DNA from: Endozoicomonas sp965198415
GTDB taxonomy: Bacteria; Pseudomonadota; Gammaproteobacteria; Pseudomonadales; Endozoicomonadaceae
Length of the DNA stretch: 64,000 nt
Assembly: GCA_965198415.1 (NCBI GenBank)
Contig: CBDAPN010000032.1
Coordinates: 248,001 to 312,000 of the forward strand
Reading direction: 5' to 3'
Position 1 is the first letter of the stretch, and every line of letters begins with the position of its first letter. The position numbers were made by a program, and so were the translations under genes. A model generated the notes under the pieces. It was not told the origin of the DNA, did not search any database, and saw nothing but the letters and a program-made list of their open reading frames with translations. Positions 17,791 through 26,113 of this stretch are shown piece by piece.

Positions 17791-18363
17791 TCACTTGGAA
17801 CTCATAGCGCACCTGCTGAGCAGGTATTGCTGTGAAGTATCAATAATCGCCAGATTATTGAGCGTGTTTCGCCCAAGTAAAATGCTCTGCGGGAACTTAG
17901 AGCGGGACGTAAGGCTGAACTCGGTGTTCGTCTTGATACCACCGAGTTCCACAGTGGCCTCAATCACTGGCCTGCGCTCAGGTGGTCCTGAGTGTGTTAC
18001 TACCCTGATGAAACGCTTGACAGGTTTGAACAAGGTAACGCTTTTACCCCGATGACCTCGCTCCGTCTTAATAGAAAACCTGACCCAGTAGCTACCATTG
18101 GCCATGGTTTTAATGGTGATATCGCTAGAATCCATCGAAGAGGTGGTAGAACCAGAATCAATGAGTGCAACCAGGCGGGTATCGTATTGTTGCTCAATAC
18201 GGGTCACTGTTTCCAAATGACCGAATAGATAACGGTTGCCAATATTGCAGGAGTTTGTTGAATTTTCGCCGTGTGGACGAGCCTGTACGGGAAAAATCAT
18301 CGCTAATAAAAGAAAACCTAAAGCATATTGCAACCGGGGAGAATACAGCATCTCTTCCTCCAT
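17791..18363 (-). CDS. Retropepsin-like aspartic protease family protein (ATP-dependent zinc protease/RimB type), exported
   Basis: 190 aa with a hydrophobic N-terminal signal sequence ending around VQARP, so probably periplasmic. The body matches the pfam05618 family: ALIDSGSTTSSMDSSDI (family consensus aKIDTGA-TSSL-A), RPVIEATVELGGIKTNTEFSL, and SILLGRNTLNNLAIIDTS near the end. The catalytic Asp is kept, but the usual Asp-Thr-Gly-Ala is Asp-Ser-Gly-Ser. Members were once called zinc proteases; some process RimK-modified proteins or act in the envelope. A second start, ATG 18351, would shorten the cytoplasmic lead. It converges with ferritin. Confidence 0.8.
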   Translation of the reverse strand: MEEEMLYSPRLQYALGFLLLAMIFPVQARPHGENSTNSCNIGNRYLFGHLETVTRIEQQYDTRLVALIDSGSTTSSMDSSDITIKTMANGSYWVRFSIKTERGHRGKSVTLFKPVKRFIRVVTHSGPPERRPVIEATVELGGIKTNTEFSLTSRSKFPQSILLGRNTLNNLAIIDTSQQYLLSRCAMSSK

Positions 18364-18661
18364 GAAGGTACTACTTCTTTAAACCTTTCTTACAATCTAC
18401 AGGTAATATGCGTCTGTGCTGGGGTATTTGGCCTTGATGTGTGGGGAATTCCCGATGACTGGCTTGATTCGGCTAAAGGTGCTGTAAATGCCGCCAAAAG
18501 ATTAGCGCCATTAGCGATGATGAGACCGGAGAGTGGGCGCAGTCGTCAGTAATCCACTAGCCGAAAGTGGTTTTTTTATTTGCTGGGCCGGGGTGTTTCA
18601 GAAGGCTTGTGGTGGGAGCCAAGACAGTGATGGGACGGAAAATCTCGGCTTGTCATTGCTA

Positions 18662-18916
18662 TCAGGCTTCTTCGAGCAAGCTACGCCACTCTTTCAACTG
18701 TTGCACAAGAGCGTCAATGTGCGCTTCTAAATCTGGCAGATCGTCATCGGCAACTCGTAACCGGTCCCGGGCGTCATAATGACGTTTCAGCTTACGTTGC
18801 AAAACTGACAACTCCTCCTCCGCCACCATCACCCGAACGACTATTGAAGGAATTAAAGAGTAATTAATTTGCCCCTGACTGTCGCGGGGTACTTGTGCTA
18901 GATGAATACGGTCCAT
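18662..18916 (-). CDS. Small helical protein, unknown
   Basis: 84 aa with a strong ribosome binding site (AGGAG six bases before the ATG), which is why I accept it. The N-terminus contains DSQGQINYSLIPSIVVRVMV; the second half is an amphipathic coiled-coil-like region rich in Leu, Arg and Asp. There is no signal peptide, membrane segment or recognisable family. It stands alone; bases 18364-18661 upstream of its stop hold no clear gene. Confidence 0.6.
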   Translation of the reverse strand: MDRIHLAQVPRDSQGQINYSLIPSIVVRVMVAEEELSVLQRKLKRHYDARDRLRVADDDLPDLEAHIDALVQQLKEWRSLLEEA

Positions 18917-19068
18917 GGTCGCTCCTTTTATATCACCACATATAACATCAGCTTCACTGTATTGTGCAGAATATCCGAATAAACATTATCAGCATTACCA
19001 CCCAAGAGTACCTCTTTTGAGGAGGCTTATCTATTTTCTGTCGCTTATAAGCTCATACAATAAAGTAA

Positions 19069-19785
19069 TTATTCGCTTCGGCCGAAGCGACGACTGCGGT
19101 TTAAATAAACGTCGATAGCCGTGTCAAAATCATGAGCTGTAAAATCTGGCCAAAGTGTGTCGCAAAAATAAAACTCTGCGTATGCACACTGCCATAGCAA
19201 AAAGTTACTGATGCGGTGCTCACCACTGGTGCGAATCAGCAGATCTACCGGTGGTGCCGCTCCGGTAGCCAGATACGCCTCAATCTGCTCAGGTTGTATG
19301 GACATCGGATCCAGGTCTTGTACTTTCACAGCAGCCGCCAGTTGTTGAAAGGCCTGGGTCATATCCCATTGGCCACCATAATTGACAGCGACCATTAAGG
19401 TCATAGCTTTGCAGTCTCGGGTAGCTGTTTCGCAATGGGTGATGGCTTGTTGTATTTGCGGACTTAAAGCTGAAACATCACCGATAATCTTAAGTCTAAT
19501 GTCGTGTTCTGACAATTTTTTTGCTTCTTTTTGTAGAGCATTCAGAAACAGTAGCATCAGACCCGTAACTTCAGACTCCGGCCGTCGCCAGTTTTCACTG
19601 GAAAACGCAAAGAGTGTTAGCCATGGAATACGTTTTTCCCGGCAGCGTTTAATCACTGCGCGAACGGTCGTAATAGCAGCTCGGTGTCCGGATAGGCTGG
19701 GCAATAATTTTTTCCGTGCCCAACGGTTATTCCCATCCATGATAATGGCAACATGTTCAGGAAGTTTGGGAGCGGGATTATTCAT
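19069..19785 (-). CDS. uppS: Undecaprenyl diphosphate synthase
   Basis: 238 aa, cis-prenyltransferase. All family motifs are present: HVAIIMDGNNRWARK (catalytic Asp), FAFSSENWRRP, GDVSALSP, VAVNYGGQWD, and RTSGEHRISNFLLWQCAYAEFYF followed by LWPDF. It condenses farnesyl diphosphate with eight isopentenyl diphosphates to give the C55 lipid carrier used for peptidoglycan and O-antigen. In most gammaproteobacteria uppS sits between frr and cdsA. Here it stands alone, with neither neighbour, so it is a relocated or second copy. Confidence 0.95.
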   Translation of the reverse strand: MNNPAPKLPEHVAIIMDGNNRWARKKLLPSLSGHRAAITTVRAVIKRCREKRIPWLTLFAFSSENWRRPESEVTGLMLLFLNALQKEAKKLSEHDIRLKIIGDVSALSPQIQQAITHCETATRDCKAMTLMVAVNYGGQWDMTQAFQQLAAAVKVQDLDPMSIQPEQIEAYLATGAAPPVDLLIRTSGEHRISNFLLWQCAYAEFYFCDTLWPDFTAHDFDTAIDVYLNRSRRFGRSE

Positions 19786-20117
19786 GGCAAGAAATAGTAA
19801 TGGCAGAGGAAGAGAAAAACGCCCAAAACAAAAAAGATAGGCTCTTACACTTTATTTTGCAGTTTTTGTATTGATTTTTCAAAGGCTCAAGAAATTATTA
19901 AGCTGTCTTCTATTATTTTTTTCAGTATAAACGACCTTTTTAGTTTAGAAACAAGAAGCTGGTTTCCTGTTACGTCTAACAACTTCTTGCTGCTTCTTTC
20001 AGCTCAAGCTCAGGAGGTGGCTTGCCTGAAGTGTGAGCAAACAAGCCTCGCAGAAATCGCTGTTCAAGCCATGAAGCAACGTTTGCATCCACGGCAACTC
20101 ACAAGCATGAAACGGGT
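19786..20117. other. Intergenic, AT-rich
   Basis: 332 bases between uppS and the aldo-keto reductase gene. It is strongly AT-rich from 19840 to 19960, then holds AACAAGAAGC and CTTCTTGCTGCTTC, which can form a weak hairpin. No gene or family repeat is recognised. Confidence 0.45.
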
Positions 20118-20945
20118 CTATGTAGCAGGGTTTCTCGCCAGCGCCGCAGCACATGCCGCCACATTTTGCTGAATATGGATCGGATTGATGGTCCCGACGA
20201 TGGCCGATGAAACCGCAGGATGCGAAAATACCAGCGCCATACTCGCCGCCACCGGATCTTCCCCGGTTAGGCAGGCGTGGCCACTCGCCAACGCCTTTTT
20301 AACCAGAATGCCTTTGTCGTGCTCCAGCGCATAATCGAGTACCGGCTTTTCGCCCTGTTCGTTGAGGTTATAGGTGACCATAGCAATATCCGCCTGCTGA
20401 AGCGCCATAATGCCACCCTCTACGGTCTTGGTGGACATGCCCGAGGCAAGAATTTTGCCTTCTTTTTTTAGCTCCTCCAGTACCTTCAGGCAGCCGGACT
20501 CAATGATTTTGACATCATCGCCATTAGAGTGAACCAACATCAGCTCAATAACATCGGTGTTCAGCCGTTTCAGGCTGCGCTCCACACTGAAGCGGATATG
20601 CTGCCCAGAGAAGTCGAAAGATGATTGACCATCAGCAAACTCCTCTCCGACTTTGCTGCAAATTACCCAACGGTTTCGCAGGCCTTTGTGCCGGGTAAAT
20701 AACTGCCCCAGTCGCTCCTCGCTGGTGCCGTAGGCGGGGGCGGTATCCAGCAGATTTATGCCGCACTCTTCGGCCAGAGTCAGCAATTTGAGCACTGACT
20801 CATCGCTCGGAAGGGCGAACTGCCGGGGGTATTTAACCCCTTGATTACGGCCAAATTTAACCGTCCCAAGACCCAAAGGGGAGACGTTAATGTCTGTGCC
20901 CGCAATGCGCTTTGGCTTCAGTTTTGGGTGTAAAGAGTGACTCAT
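20118..20945 (-). CDS. Aldo/keto reductase
   Basis: 275 aa with the AKR barrel and catalytic tetrad segments: INLLDTAPAYGTSEERLG (Asp and Tyr), VICSKVGEEF (Lys) and ELMLVHSNGDD (His). The NADPH-binding C-terminal segment ends SSAIVGTINPIHIQQNV. The substrate cannot be read from the sequence. Its ATG lies three bases from the stop of the upstream FAD oxidoreductase, so the two are one operon and probably act in the same pathway. Confidence 0.88.
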   Translation of the reverse strand: MSHSLHPKLKPKRIAGTDINVSPLGLGTVKFGRNQGVKYPRQFALPSDESVLKLLTLAEECGINLLDTAPAYGTSEERLGQLFTRHKGLRNRWVICSKVGEEFADGQSSFDFSGQHIRFSVERSLKRLNTDVIELMLVHSNGDDVKIIESGCLKVLEELKKEGKILASGMSTKTVEGGIMALQQADIAMVTYNLNEQGEKPVLDYALEHDKGILVKKALASGHACLTGEDPVAASMALVFSHPAVSSAIVGTINPIHIQQNVAACAAALARNPAT

Positions 20946-20948
20946 GAA

Positions 20949-22178
20949 CTAAACCTTTGCGCTGTCAAAGCACCCCTGCCAGAAGTTAGGGCAAATCTCA
21001 GGCTGGGCAAAACCTGCCGGTATTATCAGCGGTTTGCCCGATTCTGGCCTGATGTTGCTGGCCTCAAGCATCCCGATCACTTCATCGGACAGATTCGGCG
21101 CCAAAGCCAGCTTGGTGGGCCAGGTGACAATGCCGTTAGGTATGGATTGGCAGTAGGCAGCATCTGGGCGAAGCAAGCGACTCTGTTTGGGTTCAGCACG
21201 ATTAACCCGTAGCGTACCCCACTGAGCGTGCTCCAGATTTACCCAAGGCAGCAGGTCATGCAGCTCCTTTTTAGCAGTGGCAATCAGCTCATCGGGCGCT
21301 TGTTTGATACCGTCTTCGGCGATGCCGCCGCCGAGGTACCACACCCAATGACCGTCGGTATCCGGGTGGCTGGTAACGGTGATTCTTGGTACTGGTGTTG
21401 TACCTAGGCAGTGGGCGTAGATGGGCTCTGGGTGCTTATGGCGCACCATGACCATATGCAGCGGCCTGACCTGCATTTTAGGTTTGCTGACACCGATGGT
21501 ATTGAGCAGCTCTTCAGTACCCTCACCTGCGGCAAAAACAAAACGTTTTGCTTTTAACAGTAATGCCTCGGTGTGGTTACTGGTTAACTCCACCGCTGCA
21601 ATCTCGCCTTTGGCGTCCGTTTTTAAATGGGCGTTGGTGCCCCAATCCACTTTGATGGTTTTATCTTCCAGACCTTTTACCAGCGCCTCGGTAACTGTGG
21701 CGATGTCCAATACGATTTCATTCAGTTGATACACTTTTCCACGGAAACCTTCGTGCTTAAAAATGGCCGGAAACTGCTCTTTTTTTAAGGCGTCCACTCG
21801 TCCGCGTACCGCTTTACTGGCAAAAAATGAGGTGAGGCGTGAACCAATATCCCCCGGCGACCAGAGGTAGTGATATTGCGAGAGGATTCGGGCACTGTGC
21901 AAATCCGGGTCAGCATTTTTGCCTTTGCCCGCCAACGCATTTCGCCAACGCTCAGGCATGGAAGCGATGGCTTGGGAAGCATTGGTCAGCTGTCCGCTCA
22001 GCGTGTATTTGGTGCCACCATGGACGATCCCCTGAGACTTAATGGTCTGCCCGCCCCCTAGTGAGTCCTGTTCAAGTAACACCGCTCTGTAGCCCAGTGT
22101 ATTGAGCGTTCGGAATAACCACAAACCGGCAATACCGCCGCCAATAACAGCCACATCAGTTTCTACAGTTTGAGTCAT
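20949..22178 (-). CDS. FAD-dependent oxidoreductase (DAO / glycerol-3-phosphate dehydrogenase-like)
   Basis: 409 aa. The N-terminal dinucleotide-binding motif is VAVIGGGIAGLWLFRTLNTL. It is followed by LLEQDSLGGGQTIKSQGIVHGGTKY, which resembles the FAD/substrate region of GlpD and related DAO-fold enzymes, and a second FAD element, RFVFAAGEGTEELL. No membrane anchor is seen. It lies immediately upstream of an aldo-keto reductase. The pairing suggests sequential oxidation/reduction of a hydroxy compound, but the substrate is unknown. Confidence 0.85.
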   Translation of the reverse strand: MTQTVETDVAVIGGGIAGLWLFRTLNTLGYRAVLLEQDSLGGGQTIKSQGIVHGGTKYTLSGQLTNASQAIASMPERWRNALAGKGKNADPDLHSARILSQYHYLWSPGDIGSRLTSFFASKAVRGRVDALKKEQFPAIFKHEGFRGKVYQLNEIVLDIATVTEALVKGLEDKTIKVDWGTNAHLKTDAKGEIAAVELTSNHTEALLLKAKRFVFAAGEGTEELLNTIGVSKPKMQVRPLHMVMVRHKHPEPIYAHCLGTTPVPRITVTSHPDTDGHWVWYLGGGIAEDGIKQAPDELIATAKKELHDLLPWVNLEHAQWGTLRVNRAEPKQSRLLRPDAAYCQSIPNGIVTWPTKLALAPNLSDEVIGMLEASNIRPESGKPLIIPAGFAQPEICPNFWQGCFDSAKV

Positions 22179-22248
22179 GGAAGTAAGTTTGAAGTGCTAA
22201 AAGAGGTAGGTAAGATACGCCTAGTTGCCTTTGAGTACAAACGGCCCG

Positions 22249-23211
22249 CTAACGCAACAGAGAACGATACAGCTTTTTGGCGGTAACAATCCGGGTTTGC
22301 TCCACAGTCTCCCCGATTAACAAAATCATCGACACCCTCGCTGTATGGAGTTCCGCCATGGCCTCGTGCAGTGAAGTATCCGGCTGTAGGTGAATCGCTG
22401 GCTGCATCAGCTCTTTCACTGTTACCCCGGTTTCACCGTTGACCAGACAGCGGGCAAGATGACGGTACAATGCCACACCCGAAGGTTGGTTGTTTTCCAA
22501 CACCACATAACGCTTACAGGGAAATGCCCGCAGTGTTGGCTCTACGCTGGCAACGGTTGTGTTGGCAACAAGGCAAACGGCAGGTGTTGCATTAGTTGCC
22601 AGCTCCGCCAATTTGCGCTGATCCGACATTAACACCGCTTCTGCCTGCTTACGTTGACGCTTGCCAATCACCCCGCGCTTATTGAAATGTTTGATGATAC
22701 TGCGTAGCTCGTTACTGCTTCTTGTTTTTTCTACCTGACCGGGCAAAAGGCGTGTCCACACCAGTGCCAGCTGGAGAATATAACGGGTTAACTTGTAAAT
22801 CAGATGAATCAAGGGCGACCAGCGAATCACCACTTGTTCGCCGATTTGCACCGCCAGCAGTTTTGGCAACACTTTGGCAAACACCATCATGCAGTAGGCG
22901 AGAAGTGCCGTAAAAATAGTCAGCCATAGATCATTAAATTCTTTGGCTGCCATCGCCCCAAGCAATGTACTCCCCGAAATGCTGACCAAAGTATTCACCA
23001 GAACGATCGCAGAAAGGTGCTCACGCTTTTTTTGAAATACTTTTTTAAGAGATTTTTTATTCGTGGGTCTATTGCATAAAATAGTGACCAGCCGCAACTC
23101 ATCAATGGCAACCAGAGACGATTCAATGAGGGATAAAAAAGCAGCCGTAGTAACGATTATGCTCGCAAATAGAACAACCAGCAGCATCCAAATCTCCTGA
23201 AAAAACGACAA
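22249..23211 (-). CDS. CNNM (DUF21) transmembrane protein with CBS pair, CorC/HlyC-like family
   Basis: 320 aa. The first ~150 residues form a DUF21 domain with three or four membrane segments (around 8-30, 60-90, 95-115 and 128-155) and the family element SLIESSLVAIDELRL. It is followed by a cytoplasmic CBS-like region (VKELMQPAIHLQPDTSLHEAMAEL and VSMILLIGE). Relatives are implicated in magnesium and other cation transport. The family's usual C-terminal CorC/HlyC domain is missing, so this is a short version. The conserved TRS motif and GVM/GVIG segment near residues 165-185 are present (TRSSNELRSIIKHF, GVIGKRQ). Confidence 0.82.
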   Translation of the reverse strand: MSFFQEIWMLLVVLFASIIVTTAAFLSLIESSLVAIDELRLVTILCNRPTNKKSLKKVFQKKREHLSAIVLVNTLVSISGSTLLGAMAAKEFNDLWLTIFTALLAYCMMVFAKVLPKLLAVQIGEQVVIRWSPLIHLIYKLTRYILQLALVWTRLLPGQVEKTRSSNELRSIIKHFNKRGVIGKRQRKQAEAVLMSDQRKLAELATNATPAVCLVANTTVASVEPTLRAFPCKRYVVLENNQPSGVALYRHLARCLVNGETGVTVKELMQPAIHLQPDTSLHEAMAELHTARVSMILLIGETVEQTRIVTAKKLYRSLLR

Positions 23212-23589
23212 TCGGCGCAGAACCCGAACTTGCCGATATTAAGCAATCCTGATCCAATAGCTTCGGCTAACACCATAATTTATGTAGCAAAAAAGCGAAG
23301 AGGCAAATGTTTCAGGCAGGCAAAACCCAGCATCAAGGCGGGTTTTGTAGATTGGAAGCTGGAAAGTCACAACAACAAACGTTAACGCACTAACTGTGTG
23401 CCTCGCGAAACACAATGGCAACGGTTTTCAGAATGACAAGTAACAGAAGCAGCCTGGGAGCCCAGTGCATATTTTTTATATCGATTAAAAACTGTTTGAA
23501 CATGGTACCGCCGGTTATCGTATTAAAAAGTTACAGGTGTGCAGAGTATCCTTTTTAACGGGCAAAATAAAAGCCTTGCAAGGATACAA

Positions 23590-23776
23590 TAGTTTGCGGT
23601 TTATGCTTAGAAAATCGTCGTAAACCCTCACCTTTATGCCCTTTGGGTATTTATGCCCTTTGGGTATTTATGCCCTTTGGGTACGATTTATGCCCTTTGG
23701 GTATTTATGCCCTTTGGGTATTTATGCCCTTTGGGTATTTATGCCCTTTGGGTACGATAGGACGGGGAGTGTCAGC
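23590..23776 (-). repeat. Dispersed modular 17-bp repeat array, copy A (seven units)
   Basis: Read on the plus strand, the block runs: trailer (AAAATCGTCGTAAACCCTC, about 23608-23628), then seven CCCTTTGGG cores spaced 17 bases with unit TATGCCCTTTGGGTATT, then TACGATAGGACGGGGAGTGTCAGC, the reverse complement of the leader. The third and seventh units end in TACGAT instead of TATTT, so the array looks like a 3+4 fusion. The other copies lie near 45.0, 46.6, 56.1 and 61.3 kb. The rest of the 23212-23930 gap holds no gene. The open frame running through the array is created by the repeats. Confidence 0.9.
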
Positions 23777-23930
23777 ATCAATACGCCAATGATGTTCTGC
23801 GACAAGAAAACCAGATGCCTGTGTGCTCTTGGCGCATGTCGTCAAACCCGGCATCGTCAGTTCGCATCATTAAACATACCACTGCATAACGTTCGCAAAC
23901 CAACAGACGCTTATTCGCCAATAACATAGC

Positions 23931-24479
23931 TTAAAACAGCTTAACTAACTGCACCCGCCCTTGCTCGATGTCGGTGAGTTCGACAAAGTTAGCGCATTGC
24001 CAAACTTTAGATCGCTTAGCCTGCACTGCTACCGGTACGGTCCAGGGCGCGTAAACCCGAAACGCACGCTTACCACCTTCTGATTGCTCAGAGAAAATGC
24101 CCTTTTTTACCAACTGCTGACGTTGGAAAACGAACACACCAAAGCGTGGGTGTTCATCTGCAAAGATGAACACCCGATCAATTTCATCTTCGCAGTCAAA
24201 CGGCGCAATTTCGCTGGACGGTGTCGGACGCTTCCAAAGAGTAACAAACTGACCGATTTTTTTGGGAGTATGCTTAGCCTGACGATACAAGCAGGTCTGT
24301 CCATCCATCTCAAAGCGGATCGCACCATACTCAGCACTTTCTTGTTCCCGCTCAATGTTAGTGGCGGTTTTACCTAACGGCTTTAAGAACTGTTCCTGAA
24401 ACAGTTCAAATGAAGTAGGCACGCTACCCAGCGACGGTTCTCTCTGCCAAGGTGCGTCGTTGCTATCCAACAGCGCCAT
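23931..24479 (-). CDS. MepB-like family protein
   Basis: 182 aa. The family signature is clear: QAKHTPKKIGQFVTLWKRP, then PFDCEDEIDRVFIFADE, FGVFVFQRQQLVKKGIF, GGKRAFRVYAPW and a final SKVWQCANF. MepB was named from the Staphylococcus aureus mepRAB operon but has no established biochemical role. The start has AAGGAGA seven bases upstream. Downstream it abuts the repeat array; upstream, 16 bases away, is a broken phosphoesterase frame. Confidence 0.85.
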   Translation of the reverse strand: MALLDSNDAPWQREPSLGSVPTSFELFQEQFLKPLGKTATNIEREQESAEYGAIRFEMDGQTCLYRQAKHTPKKIGQFVTLWKRPTPSSEIAPFDCEDEIDRVFIFADEHPRFGVFVFQRQQLVKKGIFSEQSEGGKRAFRVYAPWTVPVAVQAKRSKVWQCANFVELTDIEQGRVQLVKLF

Positions 24480-24495
24480 TTAAATCTCCTTAAAT

Positions 24496-24780
24496 TTATA
24501 TTAATTGCACCCACGCCTCATGATTGCCGGGAACAAACACCACCCACTGAAATTCATCTGTCAGTGTGGTTAATGTTTCGGTCAACAGACGTTCACTGTC
24601 GGTTAGATCAGCAGCCATGATAAACACATCATGCTGGTAATCGAAATCGCTCAATTTAAGGCGGGAATACCCTTCAGGGCACAAGTGCGTAGAGCATTCC
24701 AATGGGTTGTTTGCACTCTGCACATGGTCAATTATAATTTCCGGTCTGTCTCGACAGAGACTCACGGTGACGAAAACCAA
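24496..24780 (-). pseudogene. Truncated metallophosphoesterase
   Basis: Residues 50-94 read HDVFIMAADLTDSERLL, then WVVFVPGNHEAWVQLI and a stop. This matches the metal-binding GDL-D and GNHE motifs of calcineurin-like phosphoesterases, with AAD in place of GGD/AGD. The first motif (D-x-H) is missing or garbled, and the catalytic His motifs after GNHE are lost because the frame stops at once. It is therefore a remnant of about one third of the domain, lying directly upstream of the mepB-like gene. Confidence 0.65.
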
Positions 24781-25065
24781 GCACTGTTAAAAAAAAGCGA
24801 CGGCAGAGCTCACTGCCCGTTGGGCTAGAAGCCCCTGAAAAACGCTACTAAAGGGCATCAGAGTGAACCGTATAGATACCCAACAAACCAAACAAAAGAC
24901 CCGATTTAATGGCCGAAAGACACCCGGCTACTGCTGATGGAGGCTTGCGTAAATCCGGCGTATTGTCGGTTGCTGCCTGTGAAGTCAGAAGCCTCGCCTG
25001 ATCAGGCGGAGAGTGTTACTTCTATAGACTGTTTTTTTATTTTTCAAAAGCAGAGAGAGATTACC

Positions 25066-25869
25066 GTGACCAGAGTTGCCATTGTGGGTGCTGCCGGAAG
25101 AATGGGGCGCATGCTAATAGAAGCCGTTGCCGCCGATGAACAGTGCACCCTCGGTGCTGCCATTATCAAGCCGGGAGAGTCGTTACTGGGTGTTGATGCC
25201 GGAGATTTGGTGGGTGTTGGCCCATTAACTGTTCCCCTCAGTGACGATTTGAGCGCCGCCATTGATGCATTTGACGTTCTGATAGATTTCACCGCACCAC
25301 AGTCCACCATGGCACATGTGGAACTGTGTCGCCAACACGGCAAAGGCGTGGTGATTGGCACGACCGGTCTGGATGCGGAACAAAAAGCGACACTGGCAAA
25401 AGCTGCGCAAGATACCGCCATCGTCTTTGCGCCCAATATGAGCATTGGCGTTAATCTGGTATTCAAGCTGCTGGAAATGGCCGCCAGAGTGCTCGGTGAT
25501 GATGCCGACATCGAAGTGATTGAAGCGCACCATCGGCATAAAGTGGACTCACCTTCCGGCACCGCCCTGAAAATGGGTGAGGCAATTGCAGATACTCTCG
25601 GGCGTGACCTGAAACAATGCGCTGTTTATGGCCGGGAAGGCTATACCGGGCCAAGGGAGCGGGAAACCATCGGCTTTGCAACCGTCAGAGCCGGGGACGT
25701 TATTGGCGACCATACGGTGCTGTTTGCCAGCGAAGGTGAACGAGTGGAAATTACCCACAAAGCCAGCAGCCGGGGCATTTATGCCAGGGGCTCACTGCGG
25801 GCTGTGAAGTTCATTGCGACCAAAAGCCGAGGCCTCTTCGATATGCAAGATGTGCTTGGTCTTAAATGA
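25066..25869 (+). CDS. dapB: 4-hydroxy-tetrahydrodipicolinate reductase
   Basis: The family N-terminus VTRVAIVGAAGRMGRML begins at GTG 25066, with AGAGAGAG six bases upstream. The longer frame from 24937 adds 43 residues foreign to DapB, so I choose 25066 (267 aa, standard length). Other motifs: FTAPQSTMAHVELC, VVIGTTGLD, APNMSIGVNLVF, EAHHRHKVDSPSGTALKMGE (catalytic His and Lys) and the C-terminal FDMQDVLGL. It reduces 4-hydroxy-tetrahydrodipicolinate with NAD(P)H in lysine and diaminopimelate synthesis. The order dapB-carA-carB-greA is conserved in pseudomonads and relatives. Confidence 0.96.
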   Translation: MTRVAIVGAAGRMGRMLIEAVAADEQCTLGAAIIKPGESLLGVDAGDLVGVGPLTVPLSDDLSAAIDAFDVLIDFTAPQSTMAHVELCRQHGKGVVIGTTGLDAEQKATLAKAAQDTAIVFAPNMSIGVNLVFKLLEMAARVLGDDADIEVIEAHHRHKVDSPSGTALKMGEAIADTLGRDLKQCAVYGREGYTGPRERETIGFATVRAGDVIGDHTVLFASEGERVEITHKASSRGIYARGSLRAVKFIATKSRGLFDMQDVLGLK

Positions 25870-25929
25870 AACCGACAAAAATCAGATGATCGCCCGAAAA
25901 ATCATAGACAATAAATTATCACTGTGATT

Positions 25930-25950
25930 AAATGCGAAAAATTTGCATTT
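25930..25950. promoter_or_regulatory. Near-palindromic operator-like site upstream of carA
   Basis: AAATGC, nine AT-rich bases, GCATTT, with almost full dyad symmetry. It lies between dapB and the hairpin before carA. Arginine and pyrimidines commonly control carAB through such sites. I cannot assign a regulator; it is not a textbook ArgR box. Confidence 0.35.
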
Positions 25951-26003
25951 GATTTATGGCTCCACCCTCTGGTTTTTTGAGCAAATGCTAATAGCACTCA
26001 ACC

Positions 26004-26043
26004 AAAAGCGAGATAGTTTTTTTAAAAACATCTCGCTTTTTTT
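26004..26043 (+). terminator. Rho-independent terminator between dapB and carA
   Basis: AAAAGCGAGAT and ATCTCGCTTTT form an 11-bp stem around an AT loop, followed by a T-run to 26043. It could simply end dapB, or act as an attenuator if the carA promoter lies upstream of it. Confidence 0.85.
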
Positions 26044-26113
26044 GGGTCTAGAAAGCCCGGAGCACCTTACAGTTAACGCATAAGAAGTTCAGCGACAAGT
26101 TCGGGAGGATCCT

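Noticed and set aside
18328..18552. 74-residue plus-strand frame with a helical C-terminus
   Set aside because: It overlaps the start of the retropepsin-like gene on the other strand and lacks a ribosome binding site; the protein-like tail is too short to support.
23634..23756. Regular short repeats resembling a CRISPR array
   Set aside because: The 17-bp units are contiguous, with no unique spacers, and no cas genes are present. They match dispersed intergenic copies elsewhere in the window.
23636..23929. 97-residue open frame starting MPFGYLCPLG
   Set aside because: It is produced by the 17-bp repeat reading through successive frames; there is no ribosome binding site and the rest has no protein-like character.
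24937..25065. Extended N-terminus for DapB
   Set aside because: The 43 extra residues are unlike DapB, and GTG 25066 has a good ribosome binding site and the standard N-terminal motif.
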